64,000 bases of DNA from Diphasiastrum complanatum. Taxonomy: Eukaryota; Streptophyta; Lycopodiopsida; Lycopodiales; Lycopodiaceae. Where the stretch lies: positions 10,241,000 to 10,304,999 of the forward strand of contig CM055111.1 in assembly GCA_029204225.1 (NCBI GenBank). The letters run 5' to 3'. The position numbers and the translations under genes were made by a program. Below the pieces are notes generated by a model that saw only the letters and a program-made list of their open reading frames with translations, had not been told where the DNA came from and ran no database searches. Positions 1 to 12,460 of the stretch are shown here, in pieces. The first letter of the stretch is position 1; each line of letters starts with the position of its first letter.

Positions 1-853
1 GCAAATGATCAAAGTGTTCTTCTTTAGTACGACTAAAGATCAGGATATCAACAAGGTAGATTTATACAAACTTGCCCAAGAGATGTCTGAACACGTTGTT
101 CATTAACCTCATAAATGTTGCTGGGGCATTGGTTAATCCAAAGGGAAGAACCATTTGTGACCGAAAGGTCCCCGTCAACGGAACATCATCTTCTTTAATA
201 CGTACCTGATGATATCCAGACCTAAGATCTATCTTAGTAAAGTACTTTGCCCCCTTGACTTGATCAAAGATCTCATCAATCCTGGGCAAAGGATATTTAT
301 CCTTAATAGTGAGTTTATTTGAAGCCCTATAGTCTATGCACATACACATAGACCCATCTTTTTTCTTAACCAACAAAATGGGCGCGGCCCATGGTGACTT
401 ACTAGGGCGTATAAACCCTTTAGCTAAATACTCTTGCAGCTGCCGCTCTACCTCTAGGTGTTCCGAGTGACTTAACCTATAAGGAGGCTTACTAATAGAC
501 TTAGTCCCAGGTACAAGCTCTATAGGATGATCTACTTCTCTTCTCGGGGGTAACCCGGAAGGTAAATCACTAGGAAAGACGTCTTTAAAATCATTTAAAA
601 TAGTTTGCAAACTCACATCTCTCGACAGAAGAAAGACATTTCTTTGGGTATGGAAAAGATAAACTTGAAGTATTTGAAAAACGTTCAGAAGTAAGGAAAC
701 AAAGAAATACCTTTTTTTATCTTTTTGTTTCCGCACTAACCGCTGGGACAACTGGCGAAGCCGGCACACTTGCATTTCCAACCAACTTAACTTTTTGACC
801 TCGATGAGTGAACTCCAAAGTGTTATCAACATAACTGCGAACAAGACCACCAA
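1..853 (-). pseudogene. Ty3/gypsy reverse transcriptase fragment, inactive, runs off the left edge
   Basis: This is the N-terminal half of a gypsy reverse transcriptase, which would copy element RNA into cDNA. Reading the minus strand it shows a linker ending in [15 protein letters not shown], then [53 protein letters not shown] and [20 protein letters not shown], the usual order of RT motifs. A stop codon lies at 62-64, and the same frame continues to the window edge. The catalytic motif, normally YxDD, reads YLVD at 47-58, so one active-site aspartate is lost. The frame overlaps the protease frame at 717-853, which implies an indel there. It is certainly gypsy RT and certainly dead; the rest of pol is outside the window. 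Confidence 0.9.
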
Positions 854-1217
854 TAGTTTCTAACATGAACAACCACTCCCGACCAAGTATAACATTTGCC
901 AAGGCCAAGCTCATCACTTGAAAGTCTAAAGTATCTTGATAGTCTTGGATTTGTATGGGAACTTGTGGAACAAAAGTATCATAAATATCTTTTCGCTGAC
1001 CATCAACAAGTGTAACTATGTATTGATGATCACTTTGTTTTTTATCTAACTTCAACTTCTTCACCAAAGAATGGTTTAGAAAGTTGTGGGTTGCCCCATC
1101 GTCCACCATTATCCGAACTTTCTGGCCATTAATACTTCCTAACAGTCGGAAAATAGTATGGGGTCCAACTGCAGGTTTGCCAAATATTGGTAGTGACAGA
1201 ACATGCATGTGCCTCAT
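717..1217 (-). pseudogene. Ty3/gypsy aspartic protease fragment
   Basis: This retropepsin-like domain would process the element's polyprotein. It contains VRIMVDDGATHNFLNHSLVK, which matches the gypsy protease signature VDSGATHNF except that the residue after the catalytic Asp is Asp instead of Ser. About 70 residues later comes NVILGREWL, the second conserved strand (usual form ILGxDWL). It lies just upstream, in element orientation, of the reverse transcriptase and in a different frame, as expected for a decayed gag-pol. The reading frame is open for 166 codons, but the 5' side is disconnected from gag. Confidence 0.82.
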
Positions 1218-1650
1218 TCACATGAGACACTTGAACAAACTTTACCTTGGGAGATTTTCCCAAGGGTAAAACTTGAACAATATGAACTTGCTTTTCCGGC
1301 TTCTTGAAAGAACCAATTTGGTTCTTACCGGGATTTTCGTCTTCTACAACCCTTTTGCCTTTTCAGTGAACTATGTCATCATAAGTCTGAGCTAGGGTGA
1401 TAGCAGTTTCTAATGTTTTAGGCTTAAAAGGCCGAAGATACTTTTGGTATTCGGCTTGCAAACCATGAATGAATCCCCTTACCTGGTTGTAATCATCTAA
1501 ATCAGATAGTTTCATGGTAGCATCCCGATAACTGGCGATGTATTGGGTAAGAGGATGGTTTCCCATGCAACATGTGACTCTTCTAGTTTCTTAAGATGAT
1601 CATATGTTTCTCCTACCCACTACCAAAACTCAAAAAGGCTCAATGTTAAG
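1218..1650 (-). pseudogene. Ty3/gypsy gag remnant
   Basis: The open segment at 1363-1566 reads LTQYIASYRDATMKLSDLDD, then VRGFIHGLQAEYQKYL and TLETAITLAQTYDDIVH. This is the retrotransposon gag pattern in which a GF-HGL segment precedes an ITLAQ-type helix. It is clearly related to the plus-strand gag at 4957-5230. Between this segment and the protease (about 1218-1362) I find Lys-rich sequence but no CCHC zinc knuckle, so that part is deleted or eroded. The upstream N-terminal gag is missing, and similarity fades at about 1650. Confidence 0.7.
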
Positions 1651-1669
1651 TTTTCATCAAGGAGATCAT

Positions 1670-2100
1670 GCACACCTCTCACATGCACAGTTACCACTGT
1701 GCATGTGGATGCCTCTCAATGCATACTGTGCATGTGGGCACATGTTATGAGCACGTAACCAATGGCGAACCCTAGAGAACACAGGAGGTCAGACACCACA
1801 GTCAGGGTCGTGTCCACCATATACGACCAACAGGGCAAGACATTGTGAGTAATGTGCCCCGACACGGTCCATAGTCATGGTGGGCCTAACACAGCCTAGG
1901 GACCCTGTCAGCAGGATAGGGCCCCACGTTGGGTCCCGAAGTGCAGTCGGCCACGTCAGTGTCACGTGGCCGACACTTGGCAGCATGCATGCTACCAGTC
2001 CTCACACTGGGCTAGGAGGGGCTTGCTCCATATCAAGGAGGAGGCAAGGTTGGGTGGATCAGTTAGTATTTGCCCTACTGTGGTGTTTAGATCTCTAACA
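1670..2100 (+). mobile_element. Probable 3' part of an LTR (plus-oriented retrotransposon)
   Basis: The stretch ends in ...CTCTAACA immediately before a tRNA primer-binding site, as the right edge of a 5' LTR does. It has no convincing ORF and separates the minus-strand gypsy gag from the plus-strand leader and gag. The left limit is a guess: I see no second copy of this LTR to define its start, and a TG dinucleotide occurs at several places (for example near 1670 and 1749). Call it an LTR by position, with unknown length. Confidence 0.45.
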
Positions 2101-2101
2101 C

Positions 2102-2114
2102 TGGTATCAAAGCC
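2102..2114 (+). promoter_or_regulatory. Primer-binding site, initiator-Met tRNA type
   Basis: TGGTATCAAAGCC is the classic plant LTR-retrotransposon PBS (usually TGGTATCAGAGCC) with one G-to-A change. It starts one base after the LTR end CTCTAACA. It orients the element on the plus strand and links this LTR with the gag at 4357. Confidence 0.75.
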
Positions 2115-2592
2115 ATCTCCATCTTTGGGAGCTTAGTTTCAGCAAGAGAGAAGTCTATCAGAGTGTACAGAACCTTCTCCAATTTTCAGAAATTGGTAGA
2201 GCAGGGCCAGCACTGTAGAGAATTTGAACCAGATTTCTAGAGCAGGTCCAGTGCTGCAAAATCAGCCTTTAAGTCTGATTTTTGGGGTGCAATATTATCA
2301 GAACAGAGCGGATATCAAGCTAGAAAAGGGTGAGCAGAGAGTAGGGACCAGGAAAGATCAAAAATTTACTTGCATTTTGGGCCCTGATTGCTGATTTTTC
2401 CGGACAGCAGGTCTGCAAACAGATTTCGGAAGAGCTGAAAGGGTTTGTCTTGATATTTCCTTTGGAAGTACAGTCCTCAGAAACAGCTAAGTCTCTTTTC
2501 CCTCCTTTGTATAGTTCTAATTAGTCTTTTCGACTTTTTTTTTAAGAAGGAACTGTAGGAAATCAAAGTGCCAAGATCCTTTTAACATTCAA
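2115..2592 (+). other. Retrotransposon leader, no gene
   Basis: The sequence lies between the primer-binding site and the inserted small LTR element, and is untranslated leader of the plus-strand gypsy element. No ORF or structural feature is apparent apart from a T run near 2528-2540. The leader resumes at 4324, just before the gag start codon. Confidence 0.5.
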
Positions 2593-3008
2593 TCTCCATA
2601 TACAAGAAGAAGAAAAAGAGGAAGAAGAAGAAGAGGGAGAGGGTTAGGCGCCGTCAAGGAGAGAGAAAGTAGTAGCAATGCTTGAAAGGGAATGAATTAC
2701 AAATGAACAAAGAGTACATATAAATAGGCCTTCCAAGGGCCTAGACTCTTCCAAACTCTAAGTTCTAGAACCTTCCAAGACCCACTACTAATTATAGGGC
2801 ACCCCCAAAAGTCAAGATAGGGTCCCTTAACGTAATTAGACTTTACTTGGACCCACGAATTACTACTGGACCAAAATTGGGTCCAACTCAACTAAAACTG
2901 ACTTAACATGATCTAAATAATAAACCTAACCCATGGTTACACAAGTCTCGACCTTTTGGGTCAAAGTAACCTTTGGGAAACTATCATTATCATTTATTAC
3001 TTCTAACA
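2593..3008 (-). repeat. LTR copy 1 (3' LTR of the minus-oriented element)
   Basis: Direct repeat partner of 3908-4323. The right edge is defined by the divergence after TTCTAACA (followed here by CCCTCC and at the other copy by GGAACG). The left edge is defined by the divergence before TCTCCATATAC. Confidence 0.8.
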
Positions 3009-3907
3009 CCCTCCTTAAATGATAATGTAAAAAACATAACATGACATGAAGTATGAAAAATTGCAACAAAAATGCAAAGTGTTGCATGCTGCCCAAAACT
3101 CCATGTAGCCGAAAAAGAAAAGATGTAGCTTGCTGTCCAAGCTTAATGCCGCCAAAAAAAACTTCAGCTTGAAGTAGTCGAAGTAGCCGAAATCTCAGCC
3201 CCAATCATGCCTAATGTAAAAGAGATGTAGAATACGAAGTGCGGTAGCATCAAGTCGAAGAGTGAAGACAAGCATGCTCCATCCAAAGTAGGTAACCAAA
3301 AAACCAGCCACAAGCCGAAATATGGATTTGCAATCCATCAATGGTTCCCACATGATTCCATAAGTCTTCTTACCACAAGAAACATAAAGAAGAGTATGAT
3401 ACTCTTTTACCATCACATCCTCCCGAATCTTACTATCAATGATCTGCTCACCAACACTAGGTAAGACAACACCGTCTTCATAAGAAGTAAGCATCAAAAC
3501 ATGAAAATCAGCATACGGTACTGATTTTGGTGAGGCATGTGTGTTTCCTCCAAGGTAAAAAGATGCTTTGCTATCCCGCAAAGACTCGGACAACCAACAA
3601 GAGGCTGTAGCAGGCTGTCCAACAGCCACAAAATCACCAACACTTTGCTGTCCAAAGTGTTCCAAATGTGGACCTTGCTGTCCAAAAACCTTCTGCAGGC
3701 CGTTCCCAATGCATAATAGGATGCTCACAATGTAACATAGGCTGAAAATGATCAATAAACCATGGCTAAACCTGGTGTCCACCATCTTCAAGAAAAAAAC
3801 CAATAGCTTGCCACTTTGAACACCCAAAAAATCCAGCAACACGCCACTTTGAACCAATGTACTAATTGACATGATTTTTTCCCCTCCTCCATTAGTACAA
3901 AATGGCT

Positions 3908-4323
3908 TCTCCATATACAAGAAGAAGAAAAAGAGGAAGAAGAAGAAGAGGGAGAGGGTTAGGCGCCCTCAAGGAGAGAGAAAGTAGTAGCAATGCTTGA
4001 AAGGGAATGAATTACAAATGAACAAAGAGTACATATAAATAGGCCTTCCAAGGGCCTAGACTCTTCCAAACTCTATGTTCTAGAACCTTCCAAGACCCAC
4101 TACTAATTATAGGGCACCCCCAAAAGTCAAGATAGGGTCCCTTAATGTAATTAGACTTTACTTGGACCCACGAATTACTACTGGACCAAAATTGGGTCCA
4201 ACTCAACTAAAACTGACTTAACATGATCTAAATAATAAACCTAACCCATGGTTACACAAGTCTCGACCTTTTGGGTCAAAGTAACCTATGGGAAACTATC
4301 ATTATCATTTATTACTTCTAACA
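3908..4323 (-). repeat. LTR copy 2 (5' LTR of the minus-oriented element)
   Basis: Direct repeat partner of 2593-3008. In minus orientation this is the promoter-bearing upstream LTR. Visible differences from copy 1 include CCGTC/CCCTC, CTAAG/CTATG, AACGT/AATGT and CTTTG/CTATG. Confidence 0.8.
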
Positions 4324-4356
4324 GGAACGTCAGATAATTTTTTTCTATCTCAGAAA

Positions 4357-5617
4357 ATGACCACTTCTCCGGGACCTGATCAACCCCCGACAAGAGGCAT
4401 TGATGAATTAGAAACGGAATCTCTGAGGTTCAGTAAGGGAAAAGAACCAATGGAAGTGGAGGAACAGGAGCAATTCGCCGAAGAACTCGACGAATTGGTT
4501 ACCAAGGAGCAGTATCTCCACTTGGTAACAGAGGCCAGTATGGACGACTCGTTCGCTGAGCTCAAAAGTTTAATTTTGAACTCCACGAAAGGAAGCCTCC
4601 CATCCACTTCTCAGCCATCCCATCTCCACTTCCATTAGTTTCGGGTGAGCCTATTTTGTCTCATCCCAGTGTCTTTAAAGACTTAAAGCCTCCTACCTTT
4701 ATTGGGGAAGAGAAGGATAGAAACGCAGATATTCTACATACCTTCCTCAGCAAATTGAAGAACATACATGCTCTTAATCAGACCCCTAACCATTTGCAAG
4801 CTATTGAGGCCAGTCTTTCCCTAGGACCCATGGCCTATAAGTGGTGGTTAAATTTCCAGGAGACTGGGCAGACTCCCCGGTCATGGAAGGCTTTTGAAGA
4901 AGCGTTCCTAAGAGAATTTCTACCAAAAAATGAACTTGATAGAGCGAGAAAACAGTAATGGACAAATCCTTAATCCATTATATCTCGCAGTATCAAGAAG
5001 CAATTTTAAAGATAAAAAATATGGATGACTATCAGAAAGTTAGAGGATTTGTCCATGGCCTTAAAGATGAATATAAAGTAGAAGTACAGAGAAACTCGCC
5101 TACCACCCTAGAGCAAGCTCTTAGATATGCTCAAATCTATGATGATTCAGTGGGTAGGAAGAAGGCGAGACAACAACCTCTTTCTGAGCAGTCTCCTCAG
5201 AAAGACTGTCAATTTAAAAGAAATTTTTAAAAAGAAAGAAAGAAGATAAAATTAAGAGTGAAGCTCCTCAGAAACGCCCATCGCTCATACAGCCCTTAAA
5301 ACCAAAAGATTTTGAGAAAGCCAAACAAGAACGTTTGTGCTTTGTGTGCATGGGCAAGGGACACACAGTCAGACAGTGTCCCAAGGGGCCATTCACAAAA
5401 AAAAGAAGAAGATAAAAAACAAGTTCATCTTGTTCAGACAGTAAGTTTTCCAAGTTCAGCAGCTTTTGAGCTTAAATTGTTGCATGAAGACCAGGAACAC
5501 TGTTGCCAACTAACTTCTGCAATGCTAGCGAGACCCTTCAACTTTGGGCCACATGACCTAGAGCAGATCATTCCTCCGACGATCACTATAGGTGAGCATC
5601 ATATAGTTGTGACCTGA
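4357..5617 (+). pseudogene. Ty3/gypsy gag, frameshifted
   Basis: Retrotransposon capsid polyprotein. The ATG at 4357 opens an acidic N-terminus (MTTSPGPDQPPTRGIDELET). After a frameshift near 4635 the capsid core reads KDLKPPTFIGEEKDRNA ... AYKWWLNFQETGQTPRSWKA ... FLREFLPKNELDRA, the canonical gag block with W..F and F...F motifs. A second shift at about 4957 leads into SLIHYISQYQEAILKIKNMD and VRGFVHGLKDEYKVEV. A third frame carries a CCHC knuckle, CFVCMGKGHTVRQC, at 5338-5379. Homology is lost at about 5617 and no pol follows. The paralogue at 1218-1650 is on the other strand. Confidence 0.85.
5338..5379 (+). other. CCHC zinc knuckle of gypsy gag
   Basis: C-x2-C-x4-H-x4-C spacing is intact (CFVCMGKGHTVRQC). 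It would bind genomic RNA as nucleocapsid. It lies in a frame different from the capsid segments, showing that the gag is frameshifted. Confidence 0.8.
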
Positions 5618-6635
5618 TTTTTAAACTTTTGCTTTTGAATTCTGAATTTTGCAATGTGCACGATGATTTGATTGTCACTTGTAGACTGTAGTGATTAAAT
5701 GTTTTTCGATTTCTTTTGTTGCAATAGGATCAGCTGCTAGGCATCATGCCCACTGCAGGTTAGGGTGAGGCAAAGGCAAAGGCCGGCGCACGTAGATGTA
5801 GTTGGCCCCTCTACTTCTAGAGTCCCCCACATAGGTATTGTTATCGGTAGAGAATATGATGTGCAATCATTTTGGGGTGACAACAAGCATAGGGTAGATG
5901 TGGCTATCAGAAGACTCTTCTACCGTTGTGACCTCGAACCTCCCCTTCCATCTAGCAAAGACTCATGCTTGGGGGGATATGATAGAAAGTGTTGCTGCTA
6001 TCGGGGCGACATAACGTGGACCTAGCATGGAGTCCTTACGCACAACACATGTGATGTGTCTCATTCTCGACGCTAGAATATGAATTTGGATTTCAAGGTT
6101 TAGAAATTAGTCTCAATTCTTGCTTTGAAGTTTGGACTTTGATGCATTGATAATTGATGATTGTTCAAAATTTGTAAAATTTAAATTGTGCAATGTGTCT
6201 CATGAAGATTCTTCCGATTTTGAAAAGGTTGATTTTGAACCGGGTGGAAACACTAAATAGGATTCAAACAGCCATGGTTCAGGTTTGAGCAAAAGAATTG
6301 CAATTCACAGATAGAACTTAGAAGATTGCAAAGTATAGTTTGCACATCAGACCATGCGAGTTAGCAAAGAATCTTTAAGGATTTGATTCTTACAACCCCA
6401 ATTCGAGTTCAAGTTAGTGTTTACATGTGACACTATCAAGCTAGTACCACTAGCTAGCTTGTTGTAGGTTTGTTCAATGATATGTTGTAGGGATTTTTGT
6501 TAAAGAAGTCACCTGCAAATTACATTGAAAAGTTTGTCCAAAAAGAGGTGTTTTGAAGTCATTAAAAAAAAATGTTGGAAAAGATGAATTTTTGTATTGT
6601 TGACTTTCTATTGAAAGTAAAGAGAAATTTAGAAA
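5618..6635. other. No gene recognised
   Basis: Unique-looking, AT-rich sequence after the gag breaks off. An open stretch of 86 codons at 5765-6025 has no recognisable motif and no supporting context. I see no RNA gene or clear repeat. Confidence 0.5.
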
Positions 6636-6651
6636 TGTGTGTGTGTGTGTG

Positions 6652-6726
<75 letters not shown>

Positions 6727-6732
6727 CGCACA

Positions 6733-6763
<31 letters not shown>
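6636..6763. repeat. Compound microsatellite (TG)n(TC)n-(CA)n
   Basis: (TG)n at 6636-6654 is followed by (TC)n at 6656-6723, a short GCACGCACATG spacer and (CA)n to about 6763. The TG and CA blocks are mutually complementary, so the tract could fold into a long hairpin whose loop is the TC block. No LINE 3' end adjoins it. Confidence 0.95.
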
Positions 6764-6765
6764 CT

Positions 6766-8306
6766 ATGTATTAAGTAGTGTTTTTTGGACTTGGATCTGT
6801 TGAACTTTATAGAGTGGCATCACGGAAGGACAAATCCTGGGAGAGTTGGGTGCTGCTATCACTCTGCCCCCTACAATAGCTGCAAAACTTCTTGAGGTAT
6901 GTTTCATATGCATATTTGAGTTACATAAGGAATGTTTGCTGAAATCATATTGACTTTGTTTTATCATTCATAAATTAAACATTGGTTTGTGTGCTAGACT
7001 TCAGCCATCTTACCTTGTAGGCATACCGTACACTTTCACCAAACTTTAGCTTTTTGTAACTCTTACTATTTCCATTTTCAGTTTTTGGTCATGGCACTTA
7101 GTGAATATGACGACAACGACAATATTATACTTATATGATTCATTTTCAACATGTAGGATGAGGATATAGGCCTTGCCTACATAAGTCAGAGGGAGGCTCA
7201 CCCATCTTTGTATGTAACCTTGCCTTTTTTATTTCATATCCACTTGATAATTTTTTGCAGCTTGCATTGATATTTTGCAAAAGTAGATTCCCAAATGTAT
7301 CAATTTACCAATTTGGAAACACACCCAACGTTGAGTGTTACCCATCACATGATTGTGACTTAGAGTAAGTTCTTATTTGATGTTGAAACATTATTAATGT
7401 TGGTATAGGACAACTGCATTTTCAAGGTCCTTGAAACACACTAATCTAAATCTACTAGAGGAGGAAGATGGAGACAAAAGATGCTATTTGTACACATGAG
7501 AATAGAGCTTTTTGAACAAATGTGTGATGAATGGTCACCGAGTTTTTTTTGTCAATGTTAACAAGGGATGTTTGAAGATTGAGTGTAAAACAAATCTCAC
7601 CTCATGGCATTGAGAAGAGACTAAAGTATGAAGTTGTGACTCTTTATATGATAAGAATTTTTCAAATTTTGGCGTCTTGTCCACCAAAATATGAAATATA
7701 TCTTTTATAAGATATTGCACCTACACTTATTCAAGAAGCTTTGGACATGGTCGCTCTGTATGTAGATGATTTGCCAACTCATGTGTAAATCAAAGTTCAA
7801 AATTCTTATCTTGACTTTCTAAACCAGCCAAATCTAAATCTTTACTATGATTTTCCAACCAACAATCATAATTCAAGACTAGTTGCTATCAATCTCTGCA
7901 ACTCATAAAACTTTCTGGACACAATGACTTTTTAAACCTTTCCCAAAGTGATAGAGTCTGCAACTTTCAAATCTCGATCTCTAGTATGATTCTAGCTACA
8001 AAACGGGCACTTACAAAATGTTGTTGTATATTTATTTTCATTTTTTTAATTCATTGGGCATAAAAAAACCCCAAAAATTACCGTAGCAATTTGAAACGAT
8101 TATAAGACAAATTAGGACATCCCTAGCATCCCATTGTACCTACGATGGTTGCCCCATTCAAAGTAATTTTTGACTACGGAGCCCTATCCGACCAACCATC
8201 CGTATTACAATGAGAGTGAGGTTCATGCTTACATGGTTCATGAGTTCTTACTTGTACAAATTAGTGTGTAATAGGATTTACGCACAGGGTTCAATGTTTG
8301 GCACAT
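6766..8306. other. No gene recognised
   Basis: AT-rich sequence with no long ORF, no LTR pair and no recognisable domain on either strand. It separates the gypsy block from the LINE cluster. Confidence 0.5.
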
Positions 8307-8342
8307 TAAGAGAGAGAATAGAATAGAATCGAATATATTAAT

Positions 8343-8372
8343 GTCTACAGAGTGCCCTTGGGCACATAAGAC
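8343..8372 (-). other. LINE 3'-terminal hairpin (copy C)
   Basis: The inner stem GTGCC/GGCAC with tetraloop CTTG lies at 8352-8365, and an outer GTCT/AGAC arm lies at 8343-8346 and 8369-8372. Position and shape match the other LINE copies in the window. Confidence 0.7.
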
Positions 8373-8679
8373 AAAGAAAAAGTACATCAGAGAGGAGCAT
8401 TGTCCATGCCGGACTTATTTCTATCAGCTAAAACATAGAATAAAACGGAAATAAAACCAAAGCTTAACCTCCAGCTATGGTGAGGGTACAAAAGCAGTAG
8501 CTTAACCACCAACTACGCTGAGGAATAAAACTTACTAAGTGAGAGAGAAAAACTATGTGATCTGGCGTGAGGCACATGGTGGCCTCTGGTGACGAACTCT
8601 GGATATGGATGGTCAAGGAAGATGTTGGAGCTTCGGTCGTCGAGCTGGAATGTCAATCTCACTGTCCGACAGAAGAGAA

Positions 8680-8795
<116 letters not shown>

Positions 8796-9147
8796 ATAGC
8801 AAACCAGCACATCTCGTATCTAGATAGGCAAAGAAGGAACCAAGTGCGAGTGGAATGTCCCGATAGAGACAGTGGTATCTGCCTCTGATCTCATAGTAAG
8901 CTGGACATCTGAAAATAAAGTGAAACTCATCCTCAACCTCCTATAGTGTACAACACTGACAAATCCGTAAGGGTCGTTGCGTATCTGTGTATCTTCCTGT
9001 CTCAATAGCGAGCGGATGAGAAGAGACCCGAAGCTGACCAATGCGGTAGCGCAATCCAAAAGAAGCGCCTGAGAGAGATAACTCGGTCTGATGGAAAGCC
9101 CTAAAGCATCAAGGTGAAGAAAGTGAATGTGATAGAACTGAAGCTTA

Positions 9148-11010
<1,863 letters not shown>

Positions 11011-11012
11011 GT

Positions 11013-12131
11013 CATAAGACAAAGAAAAAGTACATCAGAAAGGAGCGTTGTCCATGTTGGACCTATTTCTATCCGCTAAAGCTAAAAAAATAGAATAAAC
11101 TGGAAATATAACCAAAGCTTAACCTCCAGCTATGGTGAGGGTACAAAAGCAGTAGCTTAAAAACCAGCTACGCAGAGGAGTACAACTCACTAACTGAAAG
11201 AGAAAAACTGTGTGATCTGGTGTGAGGCACACGGTGGCCTCTGATGACGAACTCTGGACGGTCGAGGAAGACGCTGGAGCTTCTGTCGGCGAGCTGGAAT
11301 GTCAATCTCACTATCAGAAGTATCCTCCCTAACTCTTTTCAGAAAATAGCCTCGACAAGCAGTGGAGGAGAGGCAAACTCCGCCAGAATAATCTCATGAG
11401 GAACGGACCGCTTGGCCCGAATCATCCGGCTAAGCATGTGAATCTGTAAACGTGAGATATCACTCCAAGTATCTCTAGATAAGCCTGGGCACCATGTCTC
11501 TGCTGAGTATAGTGCCACTGGAGAAACAGTCAAAGAAAAGAGGCGACATCGTGTGTCTGGATCGTGCACATAATAAGTAGAGGAAAACCTCTCCATCTGA
11601 ACAAGAGCAGAGCGCCCCTTGCGGAGCCTAGCCAATGCAGCTGGTCGAAACGAAAGCAATGGGCCAGGAAAGAGAACACCCAGGTATGTGTAAGACGCTA
11701 CTATCTCTAGAGGCTGTCCATCAAAATAGAACATAGTGTCTCTCATATGCTGCCTGTTGGTGTTAAACACCATAACCTTAGTCTTTCCAATGTTCACCAT
11801 TAGCCCCCATATCTGACAGAAAGTATACAAAGCATCCAGATGTCGCTGAAGTCCTGTAGCTGAACTAGATAGTAAAACCACATCATCTGCATAAAGAAGG
11901 ATGGGGATAACAATATCTGCTAAAGGACAGCCATCCCCCCCTTCTTCCCGAATAATACGCTCAAGGTCGTCAATGTATAAAGCAAAAAGGGTGGGTGATA
12001 AAGGACATCCCTGCTTTACTCCGACCGTATATGAATATATGAAGACCATCCATCTCCATCACGAAATCTGGCCAAACCTCTCTCATATAATGTGATGATA
12101 GTAGCAATGATCTCCTGTGAGAAACCAAGGG
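11013..12131 (-). pseudogene. LINE copy D: ORF2 fragment with internal deletion
   Basis: The minus strand carries RT motifs from about 12130 (LGFSQEIIATIITLYERG, VGVKQGCPLSPTLFALYIDD, IPILLYADDVVLLSSSATGL) through LYSAETWCPGLSRDTW to 11339. It then jumps straight to the ORF2 C-terminal tail ([13 protein letters not shown]), skipping the finger region. The 3' UTR lacks the terminal hairpin, because the copy stops at ATAAGAC at 11013. The 5' end at 12131 adjoins the long (GA)n tail of copy E. This is a dead fragment. Confidence 0.82.
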
Positions 12132-12132
12132 G

Positions 12133-12228
<96 letters not shown>
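12132..12228. repeat. (GA)n tail of LINE copy E at its junction with copy D
   Basis: About 48 GA units, followed on the plus strand by ATTATTATTATTAACGTC, which is the reverse complement of the LINE 3' end. The other edge is GGGGG then LINE D coding sequence. Confidence 0.92.
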
Positions 12229-12231
<3 letters not shown>

Positions 12232-12460
12232 ATTATTATTAACGTCTTTTGGTACCCAAAGGTACATAAGACAAAAGAGAGTACAAAAGGTGAGGAGCAT
12301 TGTCCGCATACAAACTTATTTACTAGTAAAAAAGAGAAGAAGACAAGAAACTAGCATGTCTATCTCGCTATCTCTAAGAAGAAGCAGTATCCAAGCTTGA
12401 CCACCAGCTTGCAAGGGTACAATGCACGAGCTTAACCACCTGCTCTGCGGAGGAGACTAG
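12229..12460 (-). other. LINE copy E 3' UTR with terminal hairpin
   Basis: The 3' UTR runs from the ORF2 end near 12460 to the (TAA)n(TC)n tail. The hairpin at 12244-12272 has inner stem GTACC/GGTAC with loop CAAA and outer stem GTCTT/AAGAC. The third inner pair is A-U here and G-C in copies C and H. Confidence 0.75.

Larger units (their letters stand above)
2593..4323 (-). mobile_element. Small non-autonomous LTR retrotransposon, recent insertion
   Basis: Two direct copies of 416 bp, 2593-3008 and 3908-4323, differ at only about four positions, so this is a young LTR pair. Read on the minus strand each LTR begins TGTTAGAAGTAATAA and ends ...TATATGGAGA. The purine tract AAGGAGGG (3009-3016, minus strand) immediately precedes the TG of the downstream LTR and serves as polypurine tract, which fixes the orientation. 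The internal 899 bp has no gag or pol motif, so the element is of the TRIM/LARD type. An obvious tRNA-complementary PBS and a 5-bp target duplication were not found. It sits inside the leader of the plus-strand gypsy element. Confidence 0.75.

Noticed and set aside
3195-3920. 241-codon open frame inside the small LTR element
   Set aside because: No gag, pol or other motif and biased composition; I could not support it as a gene, although it is the longest frame in the element.
5765-6025. 86-codon open frame after gypsy gag
   Set aside because: No motif, no Met context of note, and no related frame elsewhere in the window.
6474-6778. Open frames made of (Arg-Glu)n, (Ser-Leu)n or (His-Thr)n over microsatellites, here and at 8.5-9.4, 12.0-12.4, 25.5, 37.9 and 52.7 kb
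   Set aside because: They only translate CT/GA/CA repeats, exist in several frames at once, and have no conserved flanks beyond the LINE pieces described.
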